Assembly: GCA_944327295.1 (NCBI GenBank)
Contig: CALVHF010000004.1
Location: forward strand, 62,001-126,000
Direction: 5' to 3'
From: an uncultured Desulfovibrio sp.
GTDB taxonomy: Bacteria > Desulfobacterota > Desulfovibrionia > Desulfovibrionales > Desulfovibrionaceae
Length of the DNA stretch: 64,000 nt
The stretch's first letter is position 1. Every line of letters begins with the position of its first letter. The notes beneath the pieces are model-generated. The model worked only from the letters and a program-made list of their open reading frames with translations. It was not told the DNA's origin and did no database searches. The translations under genes and the position numbers were made by a program. Shown here piece by piece: positions 28,416 to 38,225 of the stretch.

Positions 28416-31130
28416 ATGGGCTTTTTTTCCAAGATAAAGAAGATCTTCGGCTCTTCCGAGCCAAAGCCTGAACAGAAACAGGACGAAGAACAGCAGCCTG
28501 CCGGGGAAGCGGCTGCTGCATCAGGAGTCGAGACTGCCGAAGGTTCTGCCCAGGAACAGGCTCCCGGGAAGCAGGCAGAGGAACCGTCTTCTGACAAGCC
28601 CGAACAGGGGGGTGACAGGGACGTGCCTGCCAAGGAGACAGATGCAGAGCCCCAGGCTGCAGAGAAGAGCGCAAGGGCCGCCGCAGAGCCCGAGCAGACC
28701 ACTGGACAATTTGCAGATCTGGCCGCTGATCAGGGCTCCGAGTCTGGCAAGTCGTCTGACTCGACGGCAGAGGTGGACGTTGTCCTGACAGAGGTCGTGG
28801 GCAGCACGTCTGCCACCGTGTCTGCCGATCCTGAAGAAGAGTCCGGGCAGGCCCGCACAGAGACAGTCGGGACGGACAGGGCACAGACAGAACAGGCTGG
28901 TACAGAGACCGCGCAGGCTGCGGAGTCTGAGCCCGTAGTCGTCACCGAAACAGTCAGCGAGACGGTCACTGCAACTGTGACCGAGCCTGTTTCTTCCAGG
29001 GAAGAGGACAAGGTGCAGGCCGAAAGCACGGAAGGTGACACGAAGGAAGTCCCCCAGGATCCCTGGGCACTCTTTGCGGCGCCCCGTGCCCAGAAAAAAG
29101 CTGAAGAACAGCCTGCCGGCGAGCCGGAAGAACAACCTGCAGCTGTTGTGACAGAGCCTGCCGCTGAAGCTGCCCCGGAAACTGTCTCCGCAGCTCCGGT
29201 GGACGCCGAAGCTGCGAGCGAGGAAGCCGATCAGAAGAAGGCAGAGGCTGCAAGCGAGCCTGCCCCCGAACCTGTACCCGGCACTGTCACCGAACCTACC
29301 ACGGAGCAGACCTCCGAGGCAGTCATTGAACTCGTCGTCGAGACCGTCACGGAAGCAGCTCCGCAGACTGCTGCCGTGACTGCCCCGACTGATCAGGGAG
29401 AGCAGTCTGCTGACAAGGCTTTCAACGAAACGGCCGACAAGGCTCAGGCCGAGAGCAAGGAAGAAGCACAGCCTGAAGCTGTGCACGACCCCTGGGCGCT
29501 CTTTGCTACACCCCGTGCGCGGGAGACGTCTGAAGAAAAGTCGGAAGAAAGATCTGAAGACAAGCAGGAAGAAAGGCCGGAAGAAAAGCCCGCAGACAAG
29601 ACTGAAGAAGTTCCTGCAAAGAAGTCCGAAGACAGGGGCGAGGACAAGGCGGAAGAAAAGCCTGAAGCTTTGGCTGAAGCCTGTGAGGAAGCCGGAGAGC
29701 AGGGGGCTGCCGGTGCTGCCAGTACAGGCGGACAGGACAGTGCGCCTGTGACCGAGCTTGGCACCCATGCCGATAAAGCAGCCGGCAGGGAAACAAAGTC
29801 CGAGGCTGTCGAGACGACCGGTGAAGACGAGGAAGAACTGGTCATTGATCTGGGGGCTCCCCTGCCCGAGGACTGGGAAGAGGAAAAGCCCGCCGAGGAG
29901 GCTGCCACGGCTCAGGCGGCCAGTCTGTCCGATCCGATCTATCAGGAACTCACGGCGCGCCTGCGCGATGCCGAGGCCAAGCTTTCCGTCTGGCTCGACA
30001 TTGTCCTGGACGGCGTGACCGAGGCAGGCCCTGCCCTCAACGACAGGGTGCCCTTCCTGTTGCGGACCCTTGAGGCCCCGGAAAACGAGGCCGAGGAATT
30101 TGTGCAGGACTTTGCCTCCTGGCTTGAGCGCATGGAGTACCGCTCGCTCGACGAATTCCGTTCCGAACTGCAGTACCGCCTGGCTCTGGCCCTGGAACTG
30201 GAGGACGAAGAGGACGAGCGCAACCGGCTCTTCCTGAAGCTGACCGACAGCCTGGCCAAGACCAGGGCCCAGTTTGCCCGCCATTTTGAAAACCTCATTT
30301 CCAGCCACGGCGAGCTGGACGAGGACTTCTGGCAGGAGCTGGAGGAAGTCTTCATCATGTCCGACCTGGGCGTCGAGGCGGCCATGGAGCTCACAGAACG
30401 GTTGCGCAACCGGGCCAGGCAGGAGAAGGTCACGACCTCCGAGGGGGCGAGGGAACTCCTGCGCCAGGAAATCCGCGCCATCTTTACACGGCCCAGGCAC
30501 ATTGTGGGTGTCACTCCGCCGGAAGTGGTGCTCATGATAGGCGTCAACGGTGCCGGCAAGACCACGACCATTGCCAAGCTGGCCTACAGGGATCGCATGC
30601 AGGGCAAGAAGGTCATGATTGCCGCGGCAGATACCTTCCGTGCGGCAGCCATTGATCAGCTCAGAGTCTGGGCCGAGAGGGTCGGGGCGATCTTCCATGC
30701 CAAGACCCCCGGATCCGATCCCGCTTCCGTGGCTTATGAGGCCATGGATCGGGCCATGAACGAGGGGGTGGATGTGCTCTATGTGGATACGGCCGGCCGT
30801 CTGCAGACCAAGGTGAACCTCATGGACGAGCTCTCCAAGATCCGCAACGTCATTGCCCGCAAGCATCCCGGCGCCCCGCACAGGACAGTGCTTGTGCTTG
30901 ATGCGACCACAGGCCAGAACGCCCTCTCCCAGGCCAAGCTCTTCAAGGAGTCGGCCGGTGTGGATGAACTTATTCTCACCAAGCTGGACGGCACGGCCAA
31001 GGGCGGCGTGGCCATTGCCGTGGCCATGCAGCACAAGCTGCCCATAAGCTATGTGGGCCTGGGCGAAAAGGTGGAGGATCTGAGGCCCTTCAACGGCGAC
31101 GACTATGCCGATGCCCTGCTGAAGAACTAG
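28416..31130 (+). CDS. ftsY: Signal recognition particle receptor FtsY with very long acidic N-terminus
   Basis: FtsY receives SRP-ribosome complexes at the membrane and hands them to SecYEG. Residues from about 590 to 904 form the NG GTPase: a four-helix N domain, G1 [10 protein letters not shown] near 709, the [11 protein letters not shown] block, DTAGR, and [10 protein letters not shown]. The protein is 904 residues against 497 in E. coli: the A domain is about 510 residues of Glu/Ala/Thr/Pro-rich low-complexity sequence. It starts with a short amphipathic [12 protein letters not shown] membrane-targeting helix. Within the A domain a DPWALFA(A/T)PRA motif occurs twice, near residues 215 and 358. 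The ATG follows GGAGGG. No frame break is seen along it. Confidence 0.95.
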   Translation: MGFFSKIKKIFGSSEPKPEQKQDEEQQPAGEAAAASGVETAEGSAQEQAPGKQAEEPSSDKPEQGGDRDVPAKETDAEPQAAEKSARAAAEPEQTTGQFADLAADQGSESGKSSDSTAEVDVVLTEVVGSTSATVSADPEEESGQARTETVGTDRAQTEQAGTETAQAAESEPVVVTETVSETVTATVTEPVSSREEDKVQAESTEGDTKEVPQDPWALFAAPRAQKKAEEQPAGEPEEQPAAVVTEPAAEAAPETVSAAPVDAEAASEEADQKKAEAASEPAPEPVPGTVTEPTTEQTSEAVIELVVETVTEAAPQTAAVTAPTDQGEQSADKAFNETADKAQAESKEEAQPEAVHDPWALFATPRARETSEEKSEERSEDKQEERPEEKPADKTEEVPAKKSEDRGEDKAEEKPEALAEACEEAGEQGAAGAASTGGQDSAPVTELGTHADKAAGRETKSEAVETTGEDEEELVIDLGAPLPEDWEEEKPAEEAATAQAASLSDPIYQELTARLRDAEAKLSVWLDIVLDGVTEAGPALNDRVPFLLRTLEAPENEAEEFVQDFASWLERMEYRSLDEFRSELQYRLALALELEDEEDERNRLFLKLTDSLAKTRAQFARHFENLISSHGELDEDFWQELEEVFIMSDLGVEAAMELTERLRNRARQEKVTTSEGARELLRQEIRAIFTRPRHIVGVTPPEVVLMIGVNGAGKTTTIAKLAYRDRMQGKKVMIAAADTFRAAAIDQLRVWAERVGAIFHAKTPGSDPASVAYEAMDRAMNEGVDVLYVDTAGRLQTKVNLMDELSKIRNVIARKHPGAPHRTVLVLDATTGQNALSQAKLFKESAGVDELILTKLDGTAKGGVAIAVAMQHKLPISYVGLGEKVEDLRPFNGDDYADALLKN

Positions 31131-31140
31131 ACTGCGTACA

Positions 31141-31179
31141 CGGATTGCGGAGGCCCGGTCCCTCGGCCTCCGCAATCCG
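31141..31179. other. Perfect 15-bp hairpin after ftsY
   Basis: Arms at 31141-31155 and 31165-31179 pair perfectly around a nine-base loop, 11 bases after the ftsY stop. No T tract follows, so it may stabilise the ftsY 3' end or work with Rho rather than being a classical terminator. Confidence 0.6.
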
Positions 31180-31282
31180 AAGCGTGCTGCTGCGATGCCC
31201 CCGGCCATGAAGCAGCGGCGCCCTGAACACGGAGTTCCGAAGAGCTAGGGATGAGGTCCTTGCGGCTTTCGGTGTCCTTCCC
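31180..31282. other. Short spacer before the S10 promoter
   Basis: About 100 bases between the ftsY hairpin and the AT-rich tract upstream of the promoter. Nothing recognisable. Confidence 0.3.
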
Positions 31283-31332
31283 AAAAAATTTTGTAAAATT
31301 TTCTTGACAGACCATGGGGCATGGTCTATCAA
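31283..31332 (+). promoter_or_regulatory. Strong promoter with UP-like tract and dyad spacer (S10 leader)
   Basis: A consensus TTGACA (31304-31309) stands exactly 17 bases before TATCAA (31327-31332). Directly upstream is an A/T tract (31283-31303) alternating A and T runs like an UP element. The 17-base spacer itself is a perfect dyad: GACCATG, GGG, CATGGTC. Transcription would start near 31339. It is the best promoter in the window and reads toward rpsJ. The dyad suggests an operator for a dimeric regulator, which is inference. Confidence 0.8.
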
Positions 31333-31830
31333 AACCTTCGCCCCTGATTCAGGGGAATCCCTGTACGGCAGGGAAGGACGATGCAAATCGTCCTGCAGTA
31401 CCGGCCTTTCCCAAAACAGGCCGGTTTGACAAGTGCAGGCGTTGCCAAATGCCGACTTGATCGAGCCGTACCAGCCCACCTACGGATCCCACACCGCCCG
31501 GTGTGCCCGGGGCTGTAAAGGTTTTTGGGGGGACACTTACCCCCGTTTGGTAACCCTGCGGGACCATCCTCACTGGTACGTTCTGTACCATCTGGGGCGT
31601 GGAGAACGCCGGGAGCGTCACGGAATCGTGGATAGCCAGGCGCGTTACTCACGCCCACCTCTCTTGCTTTCCCCTTCTCAAGACAATTTGCGTCACTGCG
31701 ATGTGCTCCCGAAAAAGTTCGTTCCCTCTGGGTCAGGCCAGCTAGGGCCTCCTTTTGTACGGCCCGAGCCGCGAGGATCCCGCGTCTCCCCACTGACACG
31801 GGCGTTTTTTCATGGAGCAGGTATATAACA
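31333..31830 (+). promoter_or_regulatory. Structured S10-operon leader (about 490 nt)
   Basis: There is no credible ORF between the promoter and rpsJ. Four successive hairpins begin at the predicted start of transcription: 31341-31355, 31358-31374, 31375-31394 and 31400-31425, all perfect or nearly so. Later there is a GGGGG/CCCCC stem at 31528-31544 and a TGGTAC/GTACCA hairpin near 31575. A stem at 31779-31802 (one mismatch) is followed by T6 (31805-31810), 20 bases before rpsJ, and looks like an attenuator. E. coli controls this operon by L4-dependent attenuation in its 172-nt leader; whether this leader works alike is unknown. Confidence 0.6.
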
Positions 31831-32148
31831 ATGACGACAGTTAGCAGCGAATGCATTCGGATAAAGCTCAAGGCTTACGATTTTCGCATCCTGGACAAGG
31901 CTGTAGCGGAAATCGTGGACACTGCGCGGAACACCGGTGCCGGAGTGGCCGGGCCAATCCCCCTGCCTACACGATTCCACAAGTTTACGGTTCAGCGTTC
32001 TGTGCATGTGGACAAGAAGTCTCGTGAGCAGTTCGAAATGCGCGTTCATAAAAGGCTCATGGACATCCTTGAGCCCACGCAGCAAACCGTGGACGCCCTG
32101 GGCAAACTTTCCCTGCCCGCAGGCGTTGACGTAGAAATCAAGCTCTAG
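31831..32148 (+). CDS. rpsJ: 30S ribosomal protein S10
   Basis: First gene of the S10 operon; S10 sits in the 30S head and, as NusE, joins the antitermination complex. The 105-residue protein has [46 protein letters not shown] split across the middle, and the C-terminal [11 protein letters not shown] few extra residues (MTTVSSEC) precede the usual start. The ribosome site GGAGCAGG is somewhat distant from the ATG. It is 12 bases ahead of rplC. Confidence 0.97.
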   Translation: MTTVSSECIRIKLKAYDFRILDKAVAEIVDTARNTGAGVAGPIPLPTRFHKFTVQRSVHVDKKSREQFEMRVHKRLMDILEPTQQTVDALGKLSLPAGVDVEIKL

Positions 32149-32160
32149 TGTGAGGCAATC

Positions 32161-32790
32161 ATGGCTGAAAAAATCGGAATTTTGGGCCGCAAGCTTGGCA
32201 TGACCCGCATCTTTGGTGATGACGGCGCTGCTGTGCCCGTGACGGTCATTCAGGCCGGGCCTTGCCCCATCACTCAGGTGAAGACCACTGAAACTGATGG
32301 CTACAATGCCCTTCAGATCGCATATGTTGATGCAAAGGAAAAGCACGTCAGCAAGGCCATGCAGGGCCATTTTGCCAAGGCTGGCACAGGTCTGTTCCGC
32401 ACTCTGCGCGAAATCCGCCTGCAGGGCGCTCCCGAACAGCAGGCCGGTGACACGCTGACGGTTGAGCTTTTCTCCGTGGGCGAGGTTGTCAAGGTAACTG
32501 GCAAGAGCATTGGTAAGGGCTATCAGGGCCGCATGCGCCGCTGGAACTTCCGTGGCTGCAAAGACACCCACGGTGATGAAAAGGTCCATCGTAACAACGG
32601 TTCCATTGGCAATAACACCTTCCCCGGCCACGTTATCAAGGGCCGCAAGATGGCCGGTCACTGGGGCAACGAAACAGTGACCCAGCCCAGCGCTCTCATT
32701 GTGGCCGTGCGCCCCGAAGACAATGTGATTCTTGTCAAGGGTGCTGTGCCCGGACCCAAGAACGGCCTTGTGTTCGTTCGCAAGCAGTAA
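32161..32790 (+). CDS. rplC: 50S ribosomal protein L3
   Basis: L3 binds near the peptidyl-transferase centre and is one of the first proteins in 50S assembly. The 209 residues show [13 protein letters not shown] at the start, the [14 protein letters not shown] segment and the extended-loop region [27 protein letters not shown]. The spacing to rplD is 12 bases to its ATG. Confidence 0.97.
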   Translation: MAEKIGILGRKLGMTRIFGDDGAAVPVTVIQAGPCPITQVKTTETDGYNALQIAYVDAKEKHVSKAMQGHFAKAGTGLFRTLREIRLQGAPEQQAGDTLTVELFSVGEVVKVTGKSIGKGYQGRMRRWNFRGCKDTHGDEKVHRNNGSIGNNTFPGHVIKGRKMAGHWGNETVTQPSALIVAVRPEDNVILVKGAVPGPKNGLVFVRKQ

Positions 32791-32802
32791 CAGGTGGAAA
32801 AC

Positions 32803-33435
32803 ATGCCTACCATTACAGTATATAATCAGGAAAAACAGGAAGTCGGCACTGTGGAGCTGTCCGCCGAAGTCTTCGGCGTTGACGTCCGCCCCGAGATCCT
32901 GAACCTGGTCGTGCGTGCCCAGCAGGCTGCCAAGCGTGCCGGAACCCATATGGCCAAGACCCGTGCCTATGTGTCCGGCGGCGGCGTCAAGCCCTGGAAG
33001 CAGAAAGGTTCCGGTCGTGCCCGTGCGGGCTCCCGTCGTTCTCCTATCTGGCGCGGTGGTGCCGTTATCTTTGGACCCCAGCCCAGAGACTATTCCTTCA
33101 AGGTGAATGCCAAGGTGCGTTCCCTGGCCATGCGCATGGCCCTGTCCTCCCGCGCTGCCAGCGAAAGCCTGATGGTTGTGCGCGGCATCGAGCTGCCTGA
33201 AGCCAAGACCAAGCACTTTGCCAAGGTGGCCAAGGACCTTGGTCTGAACCAGGCCCTGCTCGTGGTGAGCTCCAAGAGCGAGACTCTCGACCGCAGCTCC
33301 CGCAACCTGCCCGGCATCACTCTGACTACTCCCGAGAACCTGAGCGTGTACGAAATCCTGAAGAACAAGCAGCTCGTTCTGCTTGAGGATGCCATTGCTC
33401 CTGTTCAGGCTCGCTTCGAGAAGAAGGGGAAGTAA
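32803..33435 (+). CDS. rplD: 50S ribosomal protein L4
   Basis: L4 lines the exit tunnel and in E. coli represses its own S10 operon. It is 210 residues long, with the tunnel-loop region GGGVKPWKQKGSGRARAGS near residue 60 and IFGPQPRDYSF. An in-frame GTG lies three codons earlier (32794), but its codons overlap the AGGTGG ribosome site for the ATG at 32803, so I use the ATG. One base separates its stop from rplW. Confidence 0.95.
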   Translation: MPTITVYNQEKQEVGTVELSAEVFGVDVRPEILNLVVRAQQAAKRAGTHMAKTRAYVSGGGVKPWKQKGSGRARAGSRRSPIWRGGAVIFGPQPRDYSFKVNAKVRSLAMRMALSSRAASESLMVVRGIELPEAKTKHFAKVAKDLGLNQALLVVSSKSETLDRSSRNLPGITLTTPENLSVYEILKNKQLVLLEDAIAPVQARFEKKGK

Positions 33436-33436
33436 C

Positions 33437-33730
33437 ATGGAACTCACTCAAGTCCTCATCAAGCCCCTTGTGTCTGAAAAGAACACCGCTCTGCGCGAAG
33501 TCGTGAATGAACGTGTGGTCTTTATGGTGCACCCCGATGCCAACAAGGCCGAAATCAGCCGCGCTGTTGAAACGGTCTTCGGCGTCAAAGTCGTCAAGGT
33601 CAACGTTGTGCGCGCCAAGGCCCGCGAATATCTGCGTCAGGGCCGTCGTCTGTGCCATGCAAGCGGCTACAAGAAAGCCTATGTGACCCTGGCCAAAGAC
33701 CAAAAGATTGAATACTTCGAGGGAGCATAA
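33437..33730 (+). CDS. rplW: 50S ribosomal protein L23
   Basis: L23 lies at the tunnel exit and docks trigger factor and SRP. The 97 residues include VLIKPLVSEKN at the start, DANKAEISRAVETVFGVKV, and the C-terminal KKAYVTL. The ATG at 33437 follows GGGGAAG inside the rplD end; the frame runs further up in the L4 gene but without family match. Confidence 0.96.
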   Translation: MELTQVLIKPLVSEKNTALREVVNERVVFMVHPDANKAEISRAVETVFGVKVVKVNVVRAKAREYLRQGRRLCHASGYKKAYVTLAKDQKIEYFEGA

Positions 33731-33733
33731 GTC

Positions 33734-34564
33734 ATGGCAGTTCGTAAGCTGAAACCGACTTCTGCAGGTCGTCGCTTCCAGACGGTCTCCGATTTCAAGG
33801 AAATCACCCGTTCGAAGCCCGAAAAGTCCCTGACTGTGGGTCTGACCAAGAAGTCCGGTCGCAATAACCATGGTCGCGTGACCAGCCGCCGTCGCGGTGG
33901 CGGTGTCAAGCGTCTGTACCGTATCATCGACTTCAAGCGTGAGAAGCGTGACATCGAAGCCACCGTTTCCCACATTGAATACGATCCCAACCGCACTGCC
34001 CGCATTGCTCTGCTGACCTATGCTGACGGCGAAAAGCGCTACATCATCGCCCCCGTCGGCCTGAAGCAGGGCGATAAGGTCCTGTCCGGCGACAAGGCCG
34101 ACATCAAGCCCGGCAATGCCCTGGCCATGGGCCGCATCCCCGTGGGCACAGTGCTTCACAATATCGAACTCTACCCCGGCAAGGGCGGTCAGCTCTGCCG
34201 CGCAGCCGGCACCTATGCCCAGCTCGTGGCCAAGGAGAACAAGTACGCCCTGCTGCGCCTGCCTTCCGGCGAAGTGCGCAAGGTCCTTGCTACCTGCACA
34301 GCCACCGTTGGTCAGGTGGGCAACATCTCCCACGAGAATGTTTCCCTGGGCAAGGCCGGTCGCAACCGCTGGCTGAACCGTCGCCCCAAGGTGCGCGGTG
34401 TCGCCATGAACCCCATCGACCATCCTCTGGGCGGTGGTGAAGGCAGAAGCTCCGGTGGCCGCCATCCCGTGTCCCCCTGGGGTATGCCTGCCAAGGGCTT
34501 CAAGACCCGTGACCGCAACAAGCCCTCTGGACGCCTCATTGTCAAGGCTCGCGGCAAGAAGTAG
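33734..34564 (+). CDS. rplB: 50S ribosomal protein L2
   Basis: L2 is needed for subunit association and peptidyl transfer. The 276-residue protein has [18 protein letters not shown] near residue 40, the SH3-like RNA-binding core, and the C-terminal [18 protein letters not shown] segment with the conserved histidine. Three bases separate it from rplW and nine from rpsS. Confidence 0.97.
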   Translation: MAVRKLKPTSAGRRFQTVSDFKEITRSKPEKSLTVGLTKKSGRNNHGRVTSRRRGGGVKRLYRIIDFKREKRDIEATVSHIEYDPNRTARIALLTYADGEKRYIIAPVGLKQGDKVLSGDKADIKPGNALAMGRIPVGTVLHNIELYPGKGGQLCRAAGTYAQLVAKENKYALLRLPSGEVRKVLATCTATVGQVGNISHENVSLGKAGRNRWLNRRPKVRGVAMNPIDHPLGGGEGRSSGGRHPVSPWGMPAKGFKTRDRNKPSGRLIVKARGKK

Positions 34565-34573
34565 GAGTGAGAC

Positions 34574-34852
34574 ATGCCTAGATCTCTGAAAAAAGGACCG
34601 TTTGTTGACGGTCACCTGGTTAAAAAGGTCGAGGCTGCTCAGGCGAACAATGATCGCCGCGTAGTCAAGACCTGGTCCCGTCGCTCCATGATTCTGCCCG
34701 AAATGGTGGGCATGACCTTTGCCGTGCATAATGGCAAGAAGTTCGTGCCCGTGTTCGTGACAGAAAACATGGTTGGACATAAGCTCGGCGAATTTTCTCC
34801 CACCAGGACTTTCCACGGCCATACTGCCGAGAAGAAAGCCTCGTCTCGCTAG
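34574..34852 (+). CDS. rpsS: 30S ribosomal protein S19
   Basis: S19 contacts the 30S head and bridges to the 50S. It is 92 residues long, with [12 protein letters not shown] at the N-terminus, [15 protein letters not shown], and the terminal [13 protein letters not shown]. It lies 18 bases before rplV. Confidence 0.97.
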   Translation: MPRSLKKGPFVDGHLVKKVEAAQANNDRRVVKTWSRRSMILPEMVGMTFAVHNGKKFVPVFVTENMVGHKLGEFSPTRTFHGHTAEKKASSR

Positions 34853-34870
34853 GTCTAAGGAGAAGAAGTA

Positions 34871-35206
34871 ATGGAAGCGAAAGCTATCGCCAAATTCCAG
34901 CGCGTCTCTCCCCGTAAAACCCGCCTGGTGGCCCGCAACGTTATCGGGCTGGGAATAGAAGACGCCATGAACCTGCTGCAGTTTACGCCCAACAAGCCGG
35001 CAGGGATTCTGTACAAAGTGGTGAAGAGCGCTGTCGCCAATGCCAGCAGCATTGCTGTCAACGTGGAGGCCATGTTCGTGAAGGAAATTCGCGTGGACGA
35101 CGGCCCCGTGTGGAAGCGCTTCATGCCGCGCGCCCAGGGTCGTGCCACTCGCGTCCGCAAGCGTACAAGTCATATCACCGTCATTCTCGCCGAGGAGCAG
35201 GAATAG
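34871..35206 (+). CDS. rplV: 50S ribosomal protein L22
   Basis: L22 forms part of the exit tunnel. Its 111 residues show [19 protein letters not shown] and the tunnel hairpin and C-terminal segment [18 protein letters not shown]. The stop is one base before the rpsC ATG. AAGGAGAAG precedes its own ATG. Confidence 0.97.
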   Translation: MEAKAIAKFQRVSPRKTRLVARNVIGLGIEDAMNLLQFTPNKPAGILYKVVKSAVANASSIAVNVEAMFVKEIRVDDGPVWKRFMPRAQGRATRVRKRTSHITVILAEEQE

Positions 35207-35207
35207 C

Positions 35208-35873
35208 ATGGGTCAGAAAGTTCATCCGTATGGCATCCGTGTGGGCTATAACAAGAACTGGCTCTCTCGCTGGTTCTCCACAAAGGAGTATCCTGCCTTC
35301 GTTCTGGAAGACAGCAAGATCCGCAAGTTTGTGAAAAAGCACAGCACGACGGATGCCGGCATCGCCCGTATTGAAATTGAAAGAGCTGGCGGCAAGGTGC
35401 GCCTCATCATTTCCACCTCCCGTCCCGGTGTGGTCATCGGCCGCAAGGGCGTGGAAATCGAAAAGCTGCGTGCCGACCTGCGCAAGGAATTCGGTCGCGA
35501 GTTCTCCATCGAGGTCAGCGAAATCCGCCGTCCCGAAGTGGAAGCCCAGCTTGTGGCCGAAAGCATTGCCCAGCAGCTTGAGCGCCGCGTGGCCTTCCGC
35601 CGCGCCATGAAGCAGACCGTGACCCGCGCCCGCAAGTTCGGCGGCGAAGGCATCAAGGTGTCCTGCGCCGGCCGTCTCGCCGGAGCCGAAATTGCCCGCA
35701 GCGAATGGTATCGTGACGGCCGCGTGCCGCTGCAGACCCTGCGTGCGGACATAGACTACGGTTTCGCGGAAGCCAGGACGACCTACGGCATCATTGGTGT
35801 CAAGGTCTGGATCTACAAGGGAGAAATCCTCGACAGAGAGGGAGAACAGAATGTTAGCGCCCAAAAAGGTTAA
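35208..35873 (+). CDS. rpsC: 30S ribosomal protein S3
   Basis: S3 forms the mRNA entry site of the 30S subunit. The 221 residues contain [18 protein letters not shown], the KH domain loop [12 protein letters not shown] near residue 80, and the C-terminal [21 protein letters not shown] split by the usual variable tail. The final eight codons overlap the start of rplP by 23 bases in a different frame, an unusually long overlap for this operon. Confidence 0.97.
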   Translation: MGQKVHPYGIRVGYNKNWLSRWFSTKEYPAFVLEDSKIRKFVKKHSTTDAGIARIEIERAGGKVRLIISTSRPGVVIGRKGVEIEKLRADLRKEFGREFSIEVSEIRRPEVEAQLVAESIAQQLERRVAFRRAMKQTVTRARKFGGEGIKVSCAGRLAGAEIARSEWYRDGRVPLQTLRADIDYGFAEARTTYGIIGVKVWIYKGEILDREGEQNVSAQKG

Positions 35874-36264
35874 GTACCGCAAATGGCAAAAAGGCCGCCT
35901 GCGTGGCCTGGCTTACCGTGGTTCCTCCCTTGCTTTCGGCGATATCGGTCTGAAGACCACCCAGCACGGTCAGCTCTCCAGCCAGCAGATCGAAGCTGCC
36001 CGTATCGCCATGATGCGTCACATCCGTCGTGGCGGCAAGGTTTGGATCCGTATCTTCCCTGACCGTCCTGTCACAGCGAAGCCTCTGGAAACCCGTCAGG
36101 GTTCCGGTAAGGGTGCTCCTGTGGGCTGGTGCGCGCCGGTCAAGCCCGGCCGCATCCTGTACGAAGTGAAGGGCGTTCCGCTGGATCTCGCCCGCAGGGC
36201 TCTGACGCTCGCAGCCCACAAGCTGCCCGTTAAGACCATCATCGTGACCAGGGAGGGATTCTAA
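35851..36264 (+). CDS. rplP: 50S ribosomal protein L16
   Basis: L16 organises the tRNA and antibiotic-binding region of the 50S subunit. It is 137 residues, opening [16 protein letters not shown] and with [19 protein letters not shown] and [15 protein letters not shown]. The ATG at 35851 lies inside the end of rpsC and follows GGGAG. One base separates its stop from rpmC. Confidence 0.97.
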   Translation: MLAPKKVKYRKWQKGRLRGLAYRGSSLAFGDIGLKTTQHGQLSSQQIEAARIAMMRHIRRGGKVWIRIFPDRPVTAKPLETRQGSGKGAPVGWCAPVKPGRILYEVKGVPLDLARRALTLAAHKLPVKTIIVTREGF

Positions 36265-36265
36265 G

Positions 36266-36505
36266 ATGGCTGACAGGAAAAAGGCCAACAACCGCGAAAC
36301 TGCGGCTGAGCTGCGCAACCTGACCGTCCAGGAACTCACCGAAAAACTGTCCGAGCAGCGTACTGAACTTCTGCACGCCCGCTTCAAGGTTGCCACTGCC
36401 CAGCTGGCACAGGTGAGCGAACTGAAGGCTATGCGCAAGCAGGTGGCGCGTATCAGCACCATCCTCAAGGAAAAGGCAAGAGAGGATATCCATGCAGGCT
36501 CTTGA
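36266..36505 (+). CDS. rpmC: 50S ribosomal protein L29
   Basis: L29 lies beside L23 at the tunnel exit. The 79-residue protein has the typical helical pair: [20 protein letters not shown] and [14 protein letters not shown]. It carries a longer-than-usual charged N-terminal start ([14 protein letters not shown]) and overlaps the rpsQ start by 14 bases. Confidence 0.95.
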   Translation: MADRKKANNRETAAELRNLTVQELTEKLSEQRTELLHARFKVATAQLAQVSELKAMRKQVARISTILKEKAREDIHAGS

Positions 36506-36755
36506 TCATGTAAAGGGCAGGACCCTGACCGGCATTGTCATCAGCGACAAGAACGACAAGACCATCGTTGTCCGTGTCGAAACCCTGGTCAAACATCCCC
36601 TGCTCAAGAAATATATCCGGCGCCGCAAGAAGTTCACTGCGCATGATCCGCTGAACGAGTGTGGCATCGGCGATAAAGTCAAAATCGTGGAATACAGAAG
36701 GCTTTCGCACAACAAGCGCTGGCATCTGGTCTCCATCATCGAAAAGGCTGTATAG
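36492..36755 (+). CDS. rpsQ: 30S ribosomal protein S17
   Basis: S17 is a primary 16S rRNA binder with an OB fold. The 87 residues show [19 protein letters not shown] and the [21 protein letters not shown] segment with the conserved GD turn. It overlaps rpmC by 14 bases and lies nine before rplN. Confidence 0.97.
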   Translation: MQALDHVKGRTLTGIVISDKNDKTIVVRVETLVKHPLLKKYIRRRKKFTAHDPLNECGIGDKVKIVEYRRLSHNKRWHLVSIIEKAV

Positions 36756-36764
36756 GGTGAGCCA

Positions 36765-37133
36765 ATGATCCAGGTAGAATCCACACTTCAGGTAGCCGAC
36801 AACTCGGGTGCCAAAAAGGTCGCCTGCATCAAGGTACTCGGCGGTTCCCACCGCCGCTATGCCACCGTTGGCGACATCATCATGGTTTCCGTCAAGGAAG
36901 CCATTCCCCATAGTAAGGTGAAGAAAGGCGACGTGATGCGCGCGGTCATCGTGCGCACAGCCAAGGAACTGCGCCGTCCCGACGGCAGCTACATCAAGTT
37001 CGATGGCAACGCTGCCGTGCTGCTCGGCAACAACGGCGAGCCCGTGGGTACCCGTATCTTCGGACCCGTGGCCCGTGAACTGCGTGCAGCCAACTTCATG
37101 AAGATCATCTCTCTTGCCCCTGAAGTGCTGTAA
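36765..37133 (+). CDS. rplN: 50S ribosomal protein L14
   Basis: L14 forms an intersubunit bridge and is the binding target of RsfS. The 122 residues are the canonical length, with [19 protein letters not shown], the [13 protein letters not shown] core and [13 protein letters not shown] near the end. It is the first gene of the classical spc set here, without a visible promoter. Confidence 0.98.
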   Translation: MIQVESTLQVADNSGAKKVACIKVLGGSHRRYATVGDIIMVSVKEAIPHSKVKKGDVMRAVIVRTAKELRRPDGSYIKFDGNAAVLLGNNGEPVGTRIFGPVARELRAANFMKIISLAPEVL

Positions 37134-37144
37134 GGAGTCAATCA

Positions 37145-37480
37145 ATGACGAATTTTCGTATTCATAAGGGCGACAAGGTCATGATCATCACGGGCAAGGA
37201 CGCCGGCAAGATCGGCAAGGTCCTCAAGATCATGCGCAAGCACAACAAGGTGCTGGTGGAAAATGCCAACATCGCCAAGCGCAGCGTGCGTCCCAACCCC
37301 TACACCCAAACCTCCGGCGGTATTGTCGACAAGGCAATGCCCGTGCACATTTCCAACGTCATGGTTGTCTGCTCCGCCTGCGCCGAACCCACCCGTATCG
37401 GCTACCGCTACGTCGAAGAGGCGGAAGGCAAGCTGAAGAAGGTGCGCTTCTGCAAGAAGTGCAATGAAGTAATGGAATAA
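37145..37480 (+). CDS. rplX: 50S ribosomal protein L24 (with cysteine pairs)
   Basis: L24 starts 50S assembly. The 111 residues contain the KOW motif [19 protein letters not shown] near residue 8 and HISNVMVVC. Two cysteine pairs (CSAC near 78 and CKKC near 104) could bind zinc, a feature of some bacterial L24 forms and absent from the E. coli protein. Confidence 0.96.
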   Translation: MTNFRIHKGDKVMIITGKDAGKIGKVLKIMRKHNKVLVENANIAKRSVRPNPYTQTSGGIVDKAMPVHISNVMVVCSACAEPTRIGYRYVEEAEGKLKKVRFCKKCNEVME

Positions 37481-37489
37481 GGTGTTGCT

Positions 37490-38029
37490 ATGACCCGCCT
37501 TGAAAAAATATACAAGGAAAAGGTGGTTCCGGCCCTGCAGAAGGAGTTCAATTACAAGTCTCCCATGCAGATGCCCGGGATTACCAAAGTTTCCCTCAAT
37601 ATCGGCCTTGGCGCTGCCACCCAGAACAACAAGCTCATGGAAGAGGCAGTGGCCGAACTGACCGCCATCGCCGGGCAGAAGGCCGTGGTGACCCGTGCAC
37701 GCAAGTCCATCGCAAACTTCAAGTTGCGCGAAGGCATGCCCATCGGCGTGCGTGTGACCCTGAGAAAGGACCTCATGTGGGACTTCCTCGACAAGTTAAT
37801 GAACTTTGCGCTTCCCCGTGTGCGTGACTTCCGTGGCATTGTCGATCGCGGTTTTGACGGGCGCGGCAATTTTACCCTGGGTATCAAGGAACACACCATC
37901 TTCCCCGAAATGGAAGCTGACCGTGTCGAGAACCCCAAGGGCATGAACATAACCATCGTGACGACGGCCAAGACCGACCGCGAAAGCAAGATGCTTCTTG
38001 ACCAGCTCGGCATGCCGTTCCGCAAGTAA
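37490..38029 (+). CDS. rplE: 50S ribosomal protein L5
   Basis: L5 binds 5S rRNA in the central protuberance. It is 179 residues long, with [20 protein letters not shown], a [16 protein letters not shown] segment and the C-terminal [11 protein letters not shown]. It lies ten bases before rpsN. Confidence 0.97.
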   Translation: MTRLEKIYKEKVVPALQKEFNYKSPMQMPGITKVSLNIGLGAATQNNKLMEEAVAELTAIAGQKAVVTRARKSIANFKLREGMPIGVRVTLRKDLMWDFLDKLMNFALPRVRDFRGIVDRGFDGRGNFTLGIKEHTIFPEMEADRVENPKGMNITIVTTAKTDRESKMLLDQLGMPFRK

Positions 38030-38039
38030 GAGGTTTTTC

Positions 38040-38225
38040 ATGGCTCGTCTCGCTCTCAAGATCAAGGCTACCCGCAAGCCCAAGTTCAGCACCCGTGAAT
38101 ACAACCGCTGCCCCATCTGCGGTCGTCCCCGTGCTTTTCTGCGCAAGTTCGGCCTGTGCCGTATCTGCTTCAGGAACATGGCTCTGCGCGGAGAGCTGCC
38201 CGGTGTCCGCAAGTCCAGCTGGTAA
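38040..38225 (+). CDS. rpsN: 30S ribosomal protein S14, zinc-binding type
   Basis: S14 in the 30S head. At 61 residues it is the short type Z form, with zinc cysteines CPIC and CRIC near residues 24 and 40, and the terminal [15 protein letters not shown] precedes the ATG at 38040. A 181-base spacer to rpsH follows, by far the largest gap within this part of the operon except those around secY and rpmJ. Confidence 0.97.
   Translation: MARLALKIKATRKPKFSTREYNRCPICGRPRAFLRKFGLCRICFRNMALRGELPGVRKSSW

Noticed and set aside
31333-31830. Known structured RNA (RNase P, tmRNA, SRP RNA) in the S10 leader
   Set aside because: I checked for the conserved core words of these RNAs (for example the GGUCAGG...GGAAGGAAGCAGCC of SRP RNA) and found none.
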